Shown here: in pieces, positions 1 to 7,882 of the stretch
Position numbering within the stretch: position 1 is the stretch's first letter
How the letters are laid out: every line of letters begins with the position of its first letter
Source: DASUAS01 sp963819475
Lineage (GTDB): Bacteria; Actinomycetota; Acidimicrobiia; IMCC26256; DASPTH01
Assembly (NCBI GenBank): GCA_963819475.1
Contig: CAWFWE010000008.1
Coordinates: 496,001 to 560,000 of the forward strand
Reading direction: 5' to 3'
DNA length: 64,000 bases
Position numbers and translations under genes: made by a program
Notes under the pieces: model-generated
Databases searched by the model: none
What the model saw: only the letters and a program-made list of their open reading frames with translations
What the model was told of the DNA's origin: nothing

Positions 1-1
1 G

Positions 2-178
2 CGCCGTCAACCTGGTGTGTTCCTCGCTGCCGCCGGTGTCGCCGGATTCGTGGTCGCGCGAGTGCTGCGGAACGCTTCTGGCGAGGACGCTTCCGGGATC
101 CAACCGCCCGCGGCGGCGCAGGCCACGCAGGCAGGTCCCTCTCGGACCGGTACCCCCGCGATGGGGGCGTTGCCGTGA
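2..178 (+). CDS. C-terminal end of an unidentified membrane protein (5' end outside window)
   Basis: An open frame enters from the left edge and stops at 176-178. It encodes about 58 residues: one hydrophobic stretch (FLAAAGVAGFVV) followed by an Ala/Pro/Gln-rich, uncharged tail. Its stop codon overlaps the GTG start of the next gene (GTGA), so the two are probably translationally coupled and belong to one envelope operon. The family cannot be named from the fragment. Confidence 0.55.
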   Translation, partial: RRQPGVFLAAAGVAGFVVARVLRNASGEDASGIQPPAAAQATQAGPSRTGTPAMGALP

Positions 179-576
179 GCGATGTGCGGCCGCCCACGAC
201 CGACGCGTCGCTGGGTGAGCTGTTCTCACAGCTCACGACCGATCTCAGCGGGCTCGTGCGTGACGAGGTGGAGCTCGCGAAGGTCGAGCTGAAAGAGGAC
301 ATCAGTAGCGTCGGCCGTGCCGGCGGCATGCTGGGAGGAGCTGCGCTCGCCGGGTACATGGCGATCGTGTTGGTGTCCTTCGGGGCTGCGTGGGGCCTGG
401 CGGAGCTGATGCCGGTGGGTGTCGCCTTCCTGATCGTTGCCGCGCTGTGGGGCATCGCCGGATATCTCCTGTACCTGCGGGGACGCGACCAATTCCAAAA
501 GACGGATCTCAAGCCCGAGCAAACGATCACCACCCTCAAGGAGGACGTCCAGTGGGCGAAGAATCAGAGGCCCTGA
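175..576 (+). CDS. Holin-X superfamily III (Phage_holin_3_6) membrane protein
   Basis: A 133-residue protein starting at GTG 175. An amphipathic N-terminal helix with ELFSQLTTDLSGLVRDEVELAKVELK is followed by two membrane segments at about residues 43-66 and 74-99, and a short charged tail. This layout is that of the actinobacterial Putative Holin-X family (formerly DUF1469), found in envelope operons beside DUF3618 proteins as it is here; despite the name no phage context is visible. It overlaps the preceding frame by 4 nt and the following gene by 25 nt. Its molecular role is unknown. Confidence 0.8.
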   Translation: MSDVRPPTTDASLGELFSQLTTDLSGLVRDEVELAKVELKEDISSVGRAGGMLGGAALAGYMAIVLVSFGAAWGLAELMPVGVAFLIVAALWGIAGYLLYLRGRDQFQKTDLKPEQTITTLKEDVQWAKNQRP

Positions 577-1133
577 AGGCGGACATCGAACAGCGCCGCG
601 AGTCCATGACCGGCACGATCGACGCCATCGAAGACAAGGTGGTGCCGTCGAGGATCATCGAGCGGCGCCGCGCGGCGATGAGCGGTTGGGCCGGCAACGT
701 CAAGGAGCGCGTCATGGGAACGGCATACTCAACCACAGGTCAGGCGTCTTCGACCGCCGGGAGCGTGAGCGACAGGATGAGCCAGGCGACCGACGCGGTT
801 GCCGACGCGCCCGCGCGGGTGCAACGCGCCACCGCCGGGTCGCCCCTGATCGCCGGCGCGGTCGCGTTCGGCATCGGCGCGCTCGTCGCCGCGCTGCTCC
901 CCGAGACGAAAACAGAGCAGCGTGCCCTCGCGGCCGTCCAACCGCAACTCGCGACCGCGACCGATGCCGTGAAAGACGCAGGTCAGCATGCGCTCAACAC
1001 CGCGAAGTCATCCGCGCAGGGCGCCGCGCAGGACCTCAAGGACTCCGCCGCAGAGCACGCGCACGACGTCGCCGACCACGCCAAGGACGCCGGTCAGCAG
1101 GTCAAGGATGCAGCGGTCGACAACAACCGGTAG
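552..1133 (+). CDS. DUF3618 domain protein
   Basis: Starting from GTG 552 this gives 193 residues. The opening DIEQRRESMTGTIDAIEDKV followed by PSRIIERRR is the DUF3618 signature. A hydrophobic segment (SPLIAGAVAFGIGALVAALL, about residues 96-115) follows, then a long Ala/Lys/Asp-rich amphipathic tail with repeated A-x-D-A-x-K-DA units, resembling late-embryogenesis-abundant or apolipoprotein-like helices. The 25-nt overlap with the Holin-X gene decides the start and indicates co-translation. Probably an inner-membrane-associated envelope protein; function unknown. Confidence 0.75.
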   Translation: MGEESEALKADIEQRRESMTGTIDAIEDKVVPSRIIERRRAAMSGWAGNVKERVMGTAYSTTGQASSTAGSVSDRMSQATDAVADAPARVQRATAGSPLIAGAVAFGIGALVAALLPETKTEQRALAAVQPQLATATDAVKDAGQHALNTAKSSAQGAAQDLKDSAAEHAHDVADHAKDAGQQVKDAAVDNNR

Positions 1134-1179
1134 TACGCCGGATCCCGGGGCTGTTCGCACCCGGCGCGGGGCCGAGGCC

Positions 1180-1455
1180 GTGAGATACGAGGGCCTGCTG
1201 CGAATCGGGACTGGTACTCGGGTGCGAGAGGTTCCGGTTCGGATACCGGATGTCGAGGAGCCGAACTGGTTCGGCATTGTCGACGGGACCCTCGACACGG
1301 TGCCGAAGGGCGAGGTCGTGGTGGCGTTGCTCGACGACGGTGTGCACCGAGACTGGACCGGTACTGCCATCGTCGCCCTCGGCGGGGACGAGCGGGTGCG
1401 GCTCCTCGGCCACGAGCCGCTCACACCTCCAACCAGCGGCCATCACGCGGCGTAA
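1180..1455 (+). CDS. small hypothetical protein, 91 aa
   Basis: A GTG-started frame downstream of the DUF3618 gene. It encodes a soluble, acidic, beta-rich protein (ending VALGGDERVRLLGHEP and a short tail) with no membrane segment and no recognised family. It runs in the same direction as the preceding operon after a 46-nt gap. Codon use looks like the neighbours (GC-rich third positions), which supports it being real. Confidence 0.5.
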   Translation: MRYEGLLRIGTGTRVREVPVRIPDVEEPNWFGIVDGTLDTVPKGEVVVALLDDGVHRDWTGTAIVALGGDERVRLLGHEPLTPPTSGHHAA

Positions 1456-1489
1456 CGGTCGCCTTGGTCGCCCCGCCTTTCGTAGCACG

Positions 1490-1537
1490 ATGTATGCCAC
1501 ACAACTTGCCACCCAAACTCCCCTGGCGGCTTGCAAC
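1490..1537 (+). pseudogene. possible integrase C-terminal tail remnant
   Basis: The frame reads YATQLATQTPLAACN. Tails of this ATQLATQ kind are seen at the C-termini of actinobacterial tyrosine recombinases. The 12-nt string CTTGCCACCCAA is shared with the similar remnant at 5365-5423. No other part of an integrase is present, so this is a weak call; the whole 1456-1674 interval holds nothing else recognisable. Confidence 0.25.
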
Positions 1538-1674
1538 AGAACCCCACGCCATGTCGCGATCCGTCGCCCGCCGCGCTTCAGTCGCTTTCCACCGGAAACG
1601 CTGCCCCAAATCGGTGTGCGTGTCGCCGGCGTTGACGCATGGCGACGAGCAGCGCGGCAGGAGACCGCACGCGT

Positions 1675-2706
1675 TCAGCTGCTTTCGAGAAGCTTCACGA
1701 AGAGCCGTTCGTACGCGGCCGCCATCTTGGGCGCGGAGAACCGCTCGATGGCGCGCTGACGGCAAACTGTGCGGTCGAGGTGTTGCACACAGTGGATGGC
1801 CTCGATCATTTGCGCTTCGGTCTCGCACAGGAATCCCGAACGACCGTGCTCGACCAATTCGGTGGCTGCGCCCCGCGGTCTGGTGACGACCGGCGTTCCG
1901 CATGCCATGGCCTCAACCATCACGAGACCGAAGGGTTCTGGCCAGTCGATTGGAAAGACCATCGCATGGGCCTGCTGGAGAAGTTGGACCTTCGTACCGT
2001 GGTCGATGTCTTCAAGGACTTCGACATCCGAGCCAAGCAACGGTGCAACTGCGCGCTCCCAGTATTCTCGTTCCTGGGATTCGTGACGCTTGATGACGAG
2101 CTTCAGCTGTCGACCGCTGGCGCGTGCGACTCGGACTGCGCCATCGGGGTTCTTGCCTGGATTCGCCCGGCCGATGTAGACGAGGTCCTCGGTCCTGGCA
2201 CCTTCGTTCATCGGATACATGTCGATGTCGATGCCGTTGGGGATCGTGCCCGCGTACCGGACGTTCGGATTGGCGTCTCGCTGTGCCGCGCTGATCGCCA
2301 CGAGGTGGATGCGCGCGTCAACGAAGCGGTAGAACTCGCACGCTTCTGGCGTCCAGGGGCCGTGGAGCGTGTGGACGACGGGGGGAAGTGACGGGTCTCG
2401 ACTCGCGAGTGCGGGACCAATTGCGCCGCTGTGATCATGGATGATGTCTGCGCCGTCGATCTCTGCGTACGCGCCGAGCACGTAACGCGCTTCGATGAAG
2501 GGGTTGCCGATCATTCCGTTCGACGGTGCCGACCGCAGCGGCGAACGCAGTGCACCCGCGGGACGAGAGTCACGGTTTGCGAGGACGGTGACGCGGTGGC
2601 CGCGCCGTTCGAACTCCTGGGCGAGCAGCGCAACGATGAGCTCGATGCCGCCATACGCCGATGGTGGGACCGGGTACCAGGGCGGCGCGATCAGGGTGAT
2701 GTTCAT
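1675..2706 (-). CDS. GT4-family glycosyltransferase
   Basis: A 343-residue GT-B fold enzyme. The N-terminal half opens with a Rossmann-type strand (MNITLIAPPWYPVPPSAYGG) and the glycine-rich YGGIE loop that contacts the acceptor/donor. The C-terminal half carries the GT4 nucleotide-sugar motif EPFGLVMVEAMACGTPVV with its two glutamates spaced E-x7-E, then GRSGFL. The IDWPEPFGLV form is common in actinobacterial enzymes similar to glycogen or trehalose-related glucosyl- and mannosyltransferases; the substrate cannot be assigned. Start ATG 2706 overlaps the stop of the small upstream gene. Confidence 0.85.
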   Translation of the reverse strand: MNITLIAPPWYPVPPSAYGGIELIVALLAQEFERRGHRVTVLANRDSRPAGALRSPLRSAPSNGMIGNPFIEARYVLGAYAEIDGADIIHDHSGAIGPALASRDPSLPPVVHTLHGPWTPEACEFYRFVDARIHLVAISAAQRDANPNVRYAGTIPNGIDIDMYPMNEGARTEDLVYIGRANPGKNPDGAVRVARASGRQLKLVIKRHESQEREYWERAVAPLLGSDVEVLEDIDHGTKVQLLQQAHAMVFPIDWPEPFGLVMVEAMACGTPVVTRPRGAATELVEHGRSGFLCETEAQMIEAIHCVQHLDRTVCRQRAIERFSAPKMAAAYERLFVKLLESS

Positions 2707-2876
2707 AGCTCGACGACCTGCCCGTCGCCGTCGCGCGGTGACGAGAGCGGGCCCGGAGGACGTCCTGTAGCGCGACGACCACGCGTCCTGACGGTCATGT
2801 TGGTATCTCCCGTGTCGAGAACGAAGTGGCCGGCGAGCCGCAGCTGAATCTCGTCATCGGTGAGACCCGTGACCAT
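2703..2876 (-). CDS. small hypothetical protein, 57 aa, coupled to the glycosyltransferase
   Basis: From ATG 2876 the frame overlaps the end of the STAS gene by 23 nt and its TGA overlaps the glycosyltransferase ATG (ATGA, 2703-2706). The product begins MVTGLTDDEIQLRLAGHFVL and has a basic, Pro/Arg-rich centre. No family recognised. The two gene-to-gene overlaps are the main argument that it is translated; an extended frame up to 2918 is also open. Confidence 0.4.
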   Translation of the reverse strand: MVTGLTDDEIQLRLAGHFVLDTGDTNMTVRTRGRRATGRPPGPLSSPRDGDGQVVEL

Positions 2877-3213
2877 TGGCGGCGTCAGGGCGCTGCTGGT
2901 CTTCAGCACTGCGGCCATGGAACGTGTCCATGAGGCCGGTGACTGTCATCGCGGCGAGCACGCTGCCGCTCTCGCCGGTCGTTCGGAGGGTATGACCCGT
3001 CCGCCGCAACCGCTTTTGGGTACGGATGAGCACTGTCAGTCCTGACGCGTCGAGGAGCCTCACTGCGCTGAGGTCGACGATGACGTCGCACTCCGTGTAC
3101 CAGCGGAGTGCACCCGCCAGGAGGGGCGCAGTCGCCAGGTCGATCTCACCCGCGATCGCCATCACGACGTGCCGTTCGCCCGCTTCTCTGATGTCAATGC
3201 TGACTTGCGTCAT
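2854..3213 (-). CDS. STAS-domain protein (anti-sigma factor antagonist-like)
   Basis: A 119-residue single STAS domain related to SpoIIAA/RsbV. It shows VVMAIAGEIDLATAPLL at the N-terminus and the phosphorylation-loop motif DLSAVRLLDASGLTVLI, in which the serine of D-A-S-G corresponds to the one phosphorylated by anti-sigma kinases. In the family it binds and releases a partner-kinase-bound sigma factor. No anti-sigma kinase or sigma gene is adjacent. ATG 3213 was chosen because the domain begins there; the frame stays open further upstream to 3504. Confidence 0.75.
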   Translation of the reverse strand: MTQVSIDIREAGERHVVMAIAGEIDLATAPLLAGALRWYTECDVIVDLSAVRLLDASGLTVLIRTQKRLRRTGHTLRTTGESGSVLAAMTVTGLMDTFHGRSAEDQQRPDAANGHGSHR

Positions 3214-3308
3214 CAGGTCGACGGACGTGGGTGAGCGACGAGCAGCAGACGAGCGCAGTTCGGGCACGTGGGACGGTGTGGTGCCAGACCGGTCGCCGCG
3301 CACATCGG

Positions 3309-3452
3309 TCATGTGAAGACGCTGACCCCGCCGGGGCCGACGAGGAGACCGACGATGATGAGAACGACGCCGAGCAGAACCTGCCCTCGCAACGCGGTGA
3401 CGATGCCGGTGATGACCAGGATCACGGCGAGAATCCAGAGCAGGGCGGCCAT
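3309..3452 (-). CDS. GPGG-motif small membrane protein, 47 aa
   Basis: A tiny protein with two hydrophobic stretches (MAALLWILAVILVITGIV and GVVLIIVGLLV) ending in the motif GPGGVSVF. Small actinobacterial membrane proteins with a C-terminal GPGG motif have this length and layout. A strong Shine-Dalgarno (GGAGG, 6 nt before ATG 3452) fixes the start and argues against the longer upstream frame. Function unknown. Confidence 0.7.
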   Translation of the reverse strand: MAALLWILAVILVITGIVTALRGQVLLGVVLIIVGLLVGPGGVSVFT

Positions 3453-3498
3453 GAGACCTCCGAAGTTCAGCGATAGCCGAGGCAGCGAACCACGATTC

Positions 3499-3526
3499 AC
3501 ACAACCACCTGATCGGGCGGTTGTGT
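3499..3526. promoter_or_regulatory. inverted repeat in the divergent promoter of the response regulator
   Basis: ACACAACC and GGTTGTGT form 8-bp perfect arms separated by 12 nt, between the divergent GPGG gene (start 3452) and response regulator (start 3558). Position and symmetry suit a dimeric regulator site; which protein binds it is not known. Confidence 0.35.
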
Positions 3527-3557
3527 ACACCCCGAAGGATGATTACGGTTCGGCGGC

Positions 3558-4223
3558 GTGACGCCTCAGCGGGCGCCGGTACGGGTGGCGCTGGTCGACG
3601 ACTACGACGTGGTCGTGATTGGGATCGCCCATCTGTTCGACCCGTATCAGGATCGGATCGTCGTTGCCGAGCTAGACAGCAACCGGCCCGTAAATGACGC
3701 GGTCGACGTCGTGCTGTACGACTCCTTCGCGCAACCCGAAGCCGACCATGACGACATCACGGTCCTCGTGGGCAACCCGCACGCCCGCCACGTCGTCGTC
3801 TACACCTGGAATTTCCATCCCGTACTCATCGACAGCGCAATGGCCAAGGGTGCCAGCGGCTACCTCTCCAAGACGCTCCCGGCGCACGAGTTGGTGACCG
3901 CCATCGAAGCGATCGCTGATGGGAAGGTCGTCATCAGTGACCCGCCGGCGGGGTCGCGATCGGCCCTCGGGCTCGACTGGCCCGGGCGCACCGAAGGCCT
4001 CACCGATCGCGAGGCGGAGGTCCTCGCGCTCATCACTCAAGGCCGGTCCAACCGCGAGATCGCCCAGGTGATGTACCTCAGCATCAACACGGTCAAGACG
4101 TACATCCGCTCTGCGTACCGCAAGATCGGCGTGACCGGGCGATCGCACGCCATGCTGTGGGGCCTCGATCACGGGTTCCAACCCGACCACCACCGCATCG
4201 ACCACTGGCGCGGCGGACCGTAA
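3558..4223 (+). CDS. NarL/FixJ-family response regulator with LuxR-type HTH
   Basis: A 221-residue regulator, GTG start 3558. The receiver domain (about residues 8-125) has the acidic pocket VDDYD, the likely phospho-acceptor aspartate in VVLYDSF, the switch region VVVYTW and the terminal lysine in GYLSKTLPAHELVTAIEAIADG. The output domain has the LuxR signature LTDREAEVLALITQGRSNREIAQVMYLSINTVKTYIRSAYRKIG. No cognate kinase lies beside it; the truncated PAS sensor at 25.4 kb is the only sensor-like gene in the window. It has the domain plan of DevR/DosR but cannot be called its orthologue from sequence alone. Confidence 0.85.
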   Translation: MTPQRAPVRVALVDDYDVVVIGIAHLFDPYQDRIVVAELDSNRPVNDAVDVVLYDSFAQPEADHDDITVLVGNPHARHVVVYTWNFHPVLIDSAMAKGASGYLSKTLPAHELVTAIEAIADGKVVISDPPAGSRSALGLDWPGRTEGLTDREAEVLALITQGRSNREIAQVMYLSINTVKTYIRSAYRKIGVTGRSHAMLWGLDHGFQPDHHRIDHWRGGP

Positions 4224-4574
4224 GAGCATCCCACGATCGCTTCGGGGTGGGTCGACCGGCTCGGCGTGCAGGTCGAAACCCCAATGCTCTCGTCGCCGTC
4301 GTAGGGCACCGCCGCATTGTCTCGTCCGGTGACACGGTCCGTTCTCGCAATCGGTCAGTACGCCTTCGGTGGACGTGTCAATCTCCGAATTCGTCGCAAC
4401 AGATCTCTTCAACTTGCAGGTTCAAGGCCGACCGCAACGAGTAGTTCAAGCGGGCCAGATTTCACGCCATGCTGCGCGTTGGACTACAGGACGAAATTCG
4501 CGCAGACGATGCCGGGTGTACGTCAGGGCACCATCGGACCGCCGACGTGAACCTCCACGTGACGAGTCTGACTT

Positions 4575-5133
4575 CCGATTGTCCTGCAGGAGATCTGGAG
4601 CCGGGCTCCGTTGAGGCGAGAGGGAACCGTACCGAGGGCATCTACCCGTGTGCCGACGCGGACAGCTGGTGTGTGATTGCCGTGCGCGACGATCGCGACT
4701 GGTGGGCGTTGGTCGCCGCCGCCGACGATCCGGATTGCGGTGACGACGGGCGCTTCCGAACCGCAGTCGCTCGCCACCACGACGCCGACCTCCTCGACGA
4801 GCTCCTCGCATCGTGGACCAGCACGCTCACAACCTCCGAAGTGATGGGCCGTCTGCAAGGCGCCGGGGTGCCCGCGGCGGTTGCCACACCGTTCGATCTC
4901 TTGCAAGACCCCCATCTGCCACGCACACGATTTCGTACGGGTCGTTCTGCAGTCGGGCTGGGAACCGTTGTTCGTCGAGGGCTCGTGCTTCCGGGCCATC
5001 ACCTCCACCAGTCGCCTCCACGGCCCCGCGTCACGGAGAGCACACGCACGCCGTCGCCGCCGACCCGCTCGGGCTCGACGACGCACGGTTCCCAGAGTTG
5101 GTTCAGACCGGGATCCTCGAAGTCGCGGCCTGA
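4575..5133 (+). pseudogene. CaiB/BaiF-family CoA-transferase remnant (frameshifted)
   Basis: Three successive frames together match the C-terminal third of class III CoA-transferases. The first contains EGIYPCADADSWCVIAVR and VMGRLQGAGVPAAVATPFDLLQDPHLP, the second FVEGSCFR followed by LHGPA, and the third APRHGEHTHAVAADPLGLDD ending at 5133. Frame changes fall near 4935 and 5025. The N-terminal two thirds, including the catalytic aspartate region, are missing, so this is dead. The 4224-4575 interval upstream holds no recognisable gene. Confidence 0.65.
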
Positions 5134-5364
5134 CGTCGCTCACGTCGGCGGCCGGCCGGATCTCTGACACGGCAGAGTTGCGAAGATCATCTCGAACGCA
5201 GGGTCGCACCGAGATGTCCATCGATCTGTCCATCAATCGGCGGCGCCAATGGGAGACATGGCATGACTCCGAGCGCCGCGATCACTTATGCAACGGTATG
5301 ACGGGGCGGACGCCGTGCGTCTCGGTCGAAGTCTTGTCACGGAAGGAGTCAAGCCTGTCGTTGC

Positions 5365-5423
5365 CCGCGAGCCGAAGACTTGCCACCCAACTCGCCACCC
5401 GATTGCCGCCAAACGCCCCTTGA
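5365..5423 (+). pseudogene. possible integrase C-terminal tail remnant beside a tRNA fragment
   Basis: The frame reads LPASRRLATQLATRLPPNAP and then stops. It resembles C-terminal tails of actinobacterial tyrosine integrases and lies about 90 nt before a tRNA 3' half, the usual position of an integrase next to its attachment site. Only the tail survives. It shares CTTGCCACCCAA with the remnant near 1500. Confidence 0.3.
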
Positions 5424-5514
5424 CGACCGCTCGGCCAAGGTGCCGAGTTACCCGAGGCGTTCGTGCTGCTCGATCGTGCGCGATCGTGATCCCTGGAGAT
5501 TGCAACATCCCGAC

Positions 5515-5561
5515 TTTCCCAAGGGTTGGGGTCGCGGGTTCAAATCCCGTGGTCGGCTCCA
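5515..5561 (+). other. 3' half of a tRNA-Gly(CCC)-like gene, probable att site
   Basis: From an anticodon-loop-like TTTCCCAA the sequence continues as a tRNA 3' half. The T-arm has stem GCGGG (5534-5538), loop TTCAAAT and stem CCCGT (5546-5550). A 7-nt acceptor strand, a U discriminator and an encoded CCA (5559-5561) follow. The D-arm and 5' acceptor are absent upstream, so it is not a functional tRNA. Tyrosine recombinases commonly cross over in the anticodon loop or 3' half of tRNA genes, leaving such fragments at island ends. Confidence 0.55.
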
Positions 5562-5575
5562 GAGAAAGACGCAGG

Positions 5576-5998
5576 TCAGGCGTCCTGTTTGGCCTGCTCG
5601 AACTTGTCGCCGAGGTCCTCGAGCTCTTGCTCGGGTAGCTCCCGCCGCGCCTTGGGGAGCATCTCGGACTCCTCCTCCTCGACGTGGTGGTTGATCGCCT
5701 GCTCGAGCTCGCCCATCAGTTCGACGAGATGGTCCTGGTCCTCGGTCTGGCGCACCCGACCGATCAGCTGGCGAGCTTCCTTGTGCTCGTCCTCGGCCTC
5801 ATGGACCTTGTCCTTCTCGTTTGACAACTCATCTTCGAACACCGGGTACACGGCCCGCTCCTCGCCGCGAGTGTGGCGGTCGAGCTCATCGCAGATCTGG
5901 AGCGCATTGTCCTTGGTGGGTGTGTTCTTGAAGTTGGCGAACATCTGCTCGACCTCTCGGTGGTCATGCTCGATTCGGGTGATCACGTTCTCGGACAT
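5576..5998 (-). CDS. hemerythrin/HHE cation-binding domain protein
   Basis: A 140-residue four-helix protein with the di-iron ligand pattern of bacterial hemerythrins: IEHDHREVEQMF, LDRHTRGEERAVYP, EDEHKEARQL and INHHVEEEESEMLP. The family binds O2, NO or iron through a carboxylate/His di-iron site in the cytoplasm. A perfect AGGAGG lies 6 nt before ATG 5998. It sits just inside the tRNA-fragment boundary and fits the redox/hypoxia flavour of the island, although no DosR-like box precedes it. Confidence 0.85.
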   Translation of the reverse strand: MSENVITRIEHDHREVEQMFANFKNTPTKDNALQICDELDRHTRGEERAVYPVFEDELSNEKDKVHEAEDEHKEARQLIGRVRQTEDQDHLVELMGELEQAINHHVEEEESEMLPKARRELPEQELEDLGDKFEQAKQDA

Positions 5999-6327
5999 CG
6001 GACACCTCCTGCTCACGGTGAGTGAATCGCGCAATGTTCCAGTTCTCCCCCTCGGCGACGGGACGCCAAACGAGCGGTCAGAGTTGGGCACCTTCCGTCG
6101 GGAGTGTCTCCGGCGCAATGTCCTCTCGGCGGGCAAGTCTCGGTAGGACGGCATCCCGGAGATGCTCTGTACTGCCCAGCGTTGACCGAGCGTCTACAGA
6201 GTGTGTGCGTCGAAATCAACCTGCGCGGTGCCGCTACCTTTGAGCGACCGGCGCCGTGGAACGCTCGGACATACTCGGCGCTCCTGCGTCCGCATTCGAA
6301 CGGAACGTCCTGGGTCCTCCAGCGGAC

Positions 6328-6346
6328 CGGCGGAGCACCTCCGCCG
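6328..6346 (-). terminator. hairpin downstream of the DUF2254 gene
   Basis: CGGCGGAG / CTCCGCCG form an 8-bp perfect stem with a CAC loop about 35 nt past the stop of the minus-strand gene ending at 6380. No U-tract follows, so a factor-independent role is uncertain. The rest of 5999-6379 contains no recognised feature. Confidence 0.35.
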
Positions 6347-6379
6347 ACCGGCCGCTGTGCCGAGCATGCGGCGTGGCGG

Positions 6380-7663
6380 TCAATCTCCGGCGACGCCGTT
6401 GTCTATCGCTCCCGCGCGTACGCCGATCCCCTGCCGGTCCGGGGTGAGCGCGAACGAGATGTCCTCCTTGTCGCCCACGACCTCCGTGATGGCCGAGCAG
6501 AGCAGCTCCAGCTGCTGATCGATGCTCGGACGGCGGTCGGGCGGCGCAACGGTCCTGAGATCGGTCAGTGCCTCGACCATTCGCCGAGTGATCTGCGGCG
6601 AGCGAGCGCCGGCGATCCGGATCTCATCGAACGCGAGGTGCACATAGGCATCCCAGTCCATGACCGGGAGCACGAGCCGCACGGTCCCGGTTGCATCGCG
6701 GTACCGGCCGTCCGGCAGGTCACGGCGTGCAAGTTGCCGCAGGCAGTCATGCAGGCGGTCGATCGCCTGCACCGCCGACGTGGGATCGAGGAACGGCGAG
6801 TCCGCGAGAGATCGCTCGGCCATGTCGACGAGCATTCGCATGCCGTACGCAACATCTTGGTCGAGCGTCCGTTCGAGGCCGAGGCAGACGCCACGTACCA
6901 CTTGACGGGCATCGAGCCGACTCTCGTCGCCATCGACATGGAAGAGCGGCGCTCCGGCCGGGACGAACGCGCCGAGCGGCGGAACCATGCGCAACACGCA
7001 GTTGGATTCGACCGCCAGCGAGACGAGCTTCTGGTGCTCGATCAGCGTCACGACTCCGGAGCGCGGGGCGCAGATCACCTTCTCGTCGATGCGTTCGGGG
7101 CGCGTCGTCGATTCCGGGTACTCCTCATCGAGCAGGGTCCTCGTCTCCGATCCCACGAGCTCGATGAGCGCCGAGACGCGTAGCGACTGGCCGATGTGAT
7201 GGATGTAGAGCACGAGCACCACCACGCTGACGACCACCAGCAAATACGCGACGAGGATCGACAGCCCTGGCACCGATCCTCCATCAGCGAAGCGAACTTC
7301 GCGGAGGGTGAGCATCGCGTGCACGAAGGTGGCGATGAAGAGGCCCACCGCGAGCTGGCTCGGCTTGTCACGGATGAACGTCTGCACGATTCGGGGCGAG
7401 AACTGACCCATTGCGAGCTGCACGACCACCATCGTGATGGTGAGGACCAGTGCGGCGAGCGACACCATCGACGCTGCGATCGTGGACAGGATCGCGAGTG
7501 CGGCGTCTGGTCCGCCGGTCAGCGAGCTCGGCACCAGGTCGAAGCCGGATGCGCTGTCGGCCGCGATGGCCAAGAAGGAGAGCGCGGCGCCCAGGAGCAC
7601 GCATAGCACCGGGACGAACCAGAGGCTCGACGTGACCCTCTTGACGACGCGACGACCTCCCAC
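6380..7663 (-). CDS. DUF2254 membrane protein
   Basis: A 427-residue protein matching the DUF2254 layout. Four predicted membrane segments lie in the first 160 residues (WFVPVLCVLLGAALSFLAI; ILSTIAASMVSLAALVLTITMVV; LAVGLFIATFVHAML; ILVAYLLVVVSVVVLVLYI), with the family motif QFSPRIVQTFIRDKPSQ between them. A cytosolic C-terminal domain of about 260 residues follows. The function of the family is unknown. ATG 7663 is the first start; a GTG 15 nt in is equally possible. The 7664-7882 interval shows nothing certain. Confidence 0.8.
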   Translation of the reverse strand: MGGRRVVKRVTSSLWFVPVLCVLLGAALSFLAIAADSASGFDLVPSSLTGGPDAALAILSTIAASMVSLAALVLTITMVVVQLAMGQFSPRIVQTFIRDKPSQLAVGLFIATFVHAMLTLREVRFADGGSVPGLSILVAYLLVVVSVVVLVLYIHHIGQSLRVSALIELVGSETRTLLDEEYPESTTRPERIDEKVICAPRSGVVTLIEHQKLVSLAVESNCVLRMVPPLGAFVPAGAPLFHVDGDESRLDARQVVRGVCLGLERTLDQDVAYGMRMLVDMAERSLADSPFLDPTSAVQAIDRLHDCLRQLARRDLPDGRYRDATGTVRLVLPVMDWDAYVHLAFDEIRIAGARSPQITRRMVEALTDLRTVAPPDRRPSIDQQLELLCSAITEVVGDKEDISFALTPDRQGIGVRAGAIDNGVAGD

Positions 7664-7882
7664 CTCGTCGCCCTACCCGCACGCCCACGGACCGACACAC
7701 GTAGCGCCGGCCGCGCCTGCGAACGGAGGCGGCTCTGGGCAATCCGTGGACTCGGCCGCGGACCTGGCGCTTGGACGATTGACGAGCTCGTGCCCCTCTC
7801 GGTCCACCATGGTAGAGGTCGCCGTGGATGTGGATGTAGACGTCCTGGGTCACGCGGCTCGAGCTCGACGAGTCAGCGGAGA

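Noticed and set aside
3558..4223. Calling the NarL-type regulator DosR/DevR itself
   Set aside because: Domain plan agrees, but the gene is 7 kb from the nearest box, has no box of its own and has no paired kinase or Usp gene beside it as in devRS. Orthology needs a tree.
4469..5167. An intact 232-residue novel protein in the CaiB region
   Set aside because: Its middle is clearly CoA-transferase sequence that continues in two other frames; the open frame is a by-product of the decay.
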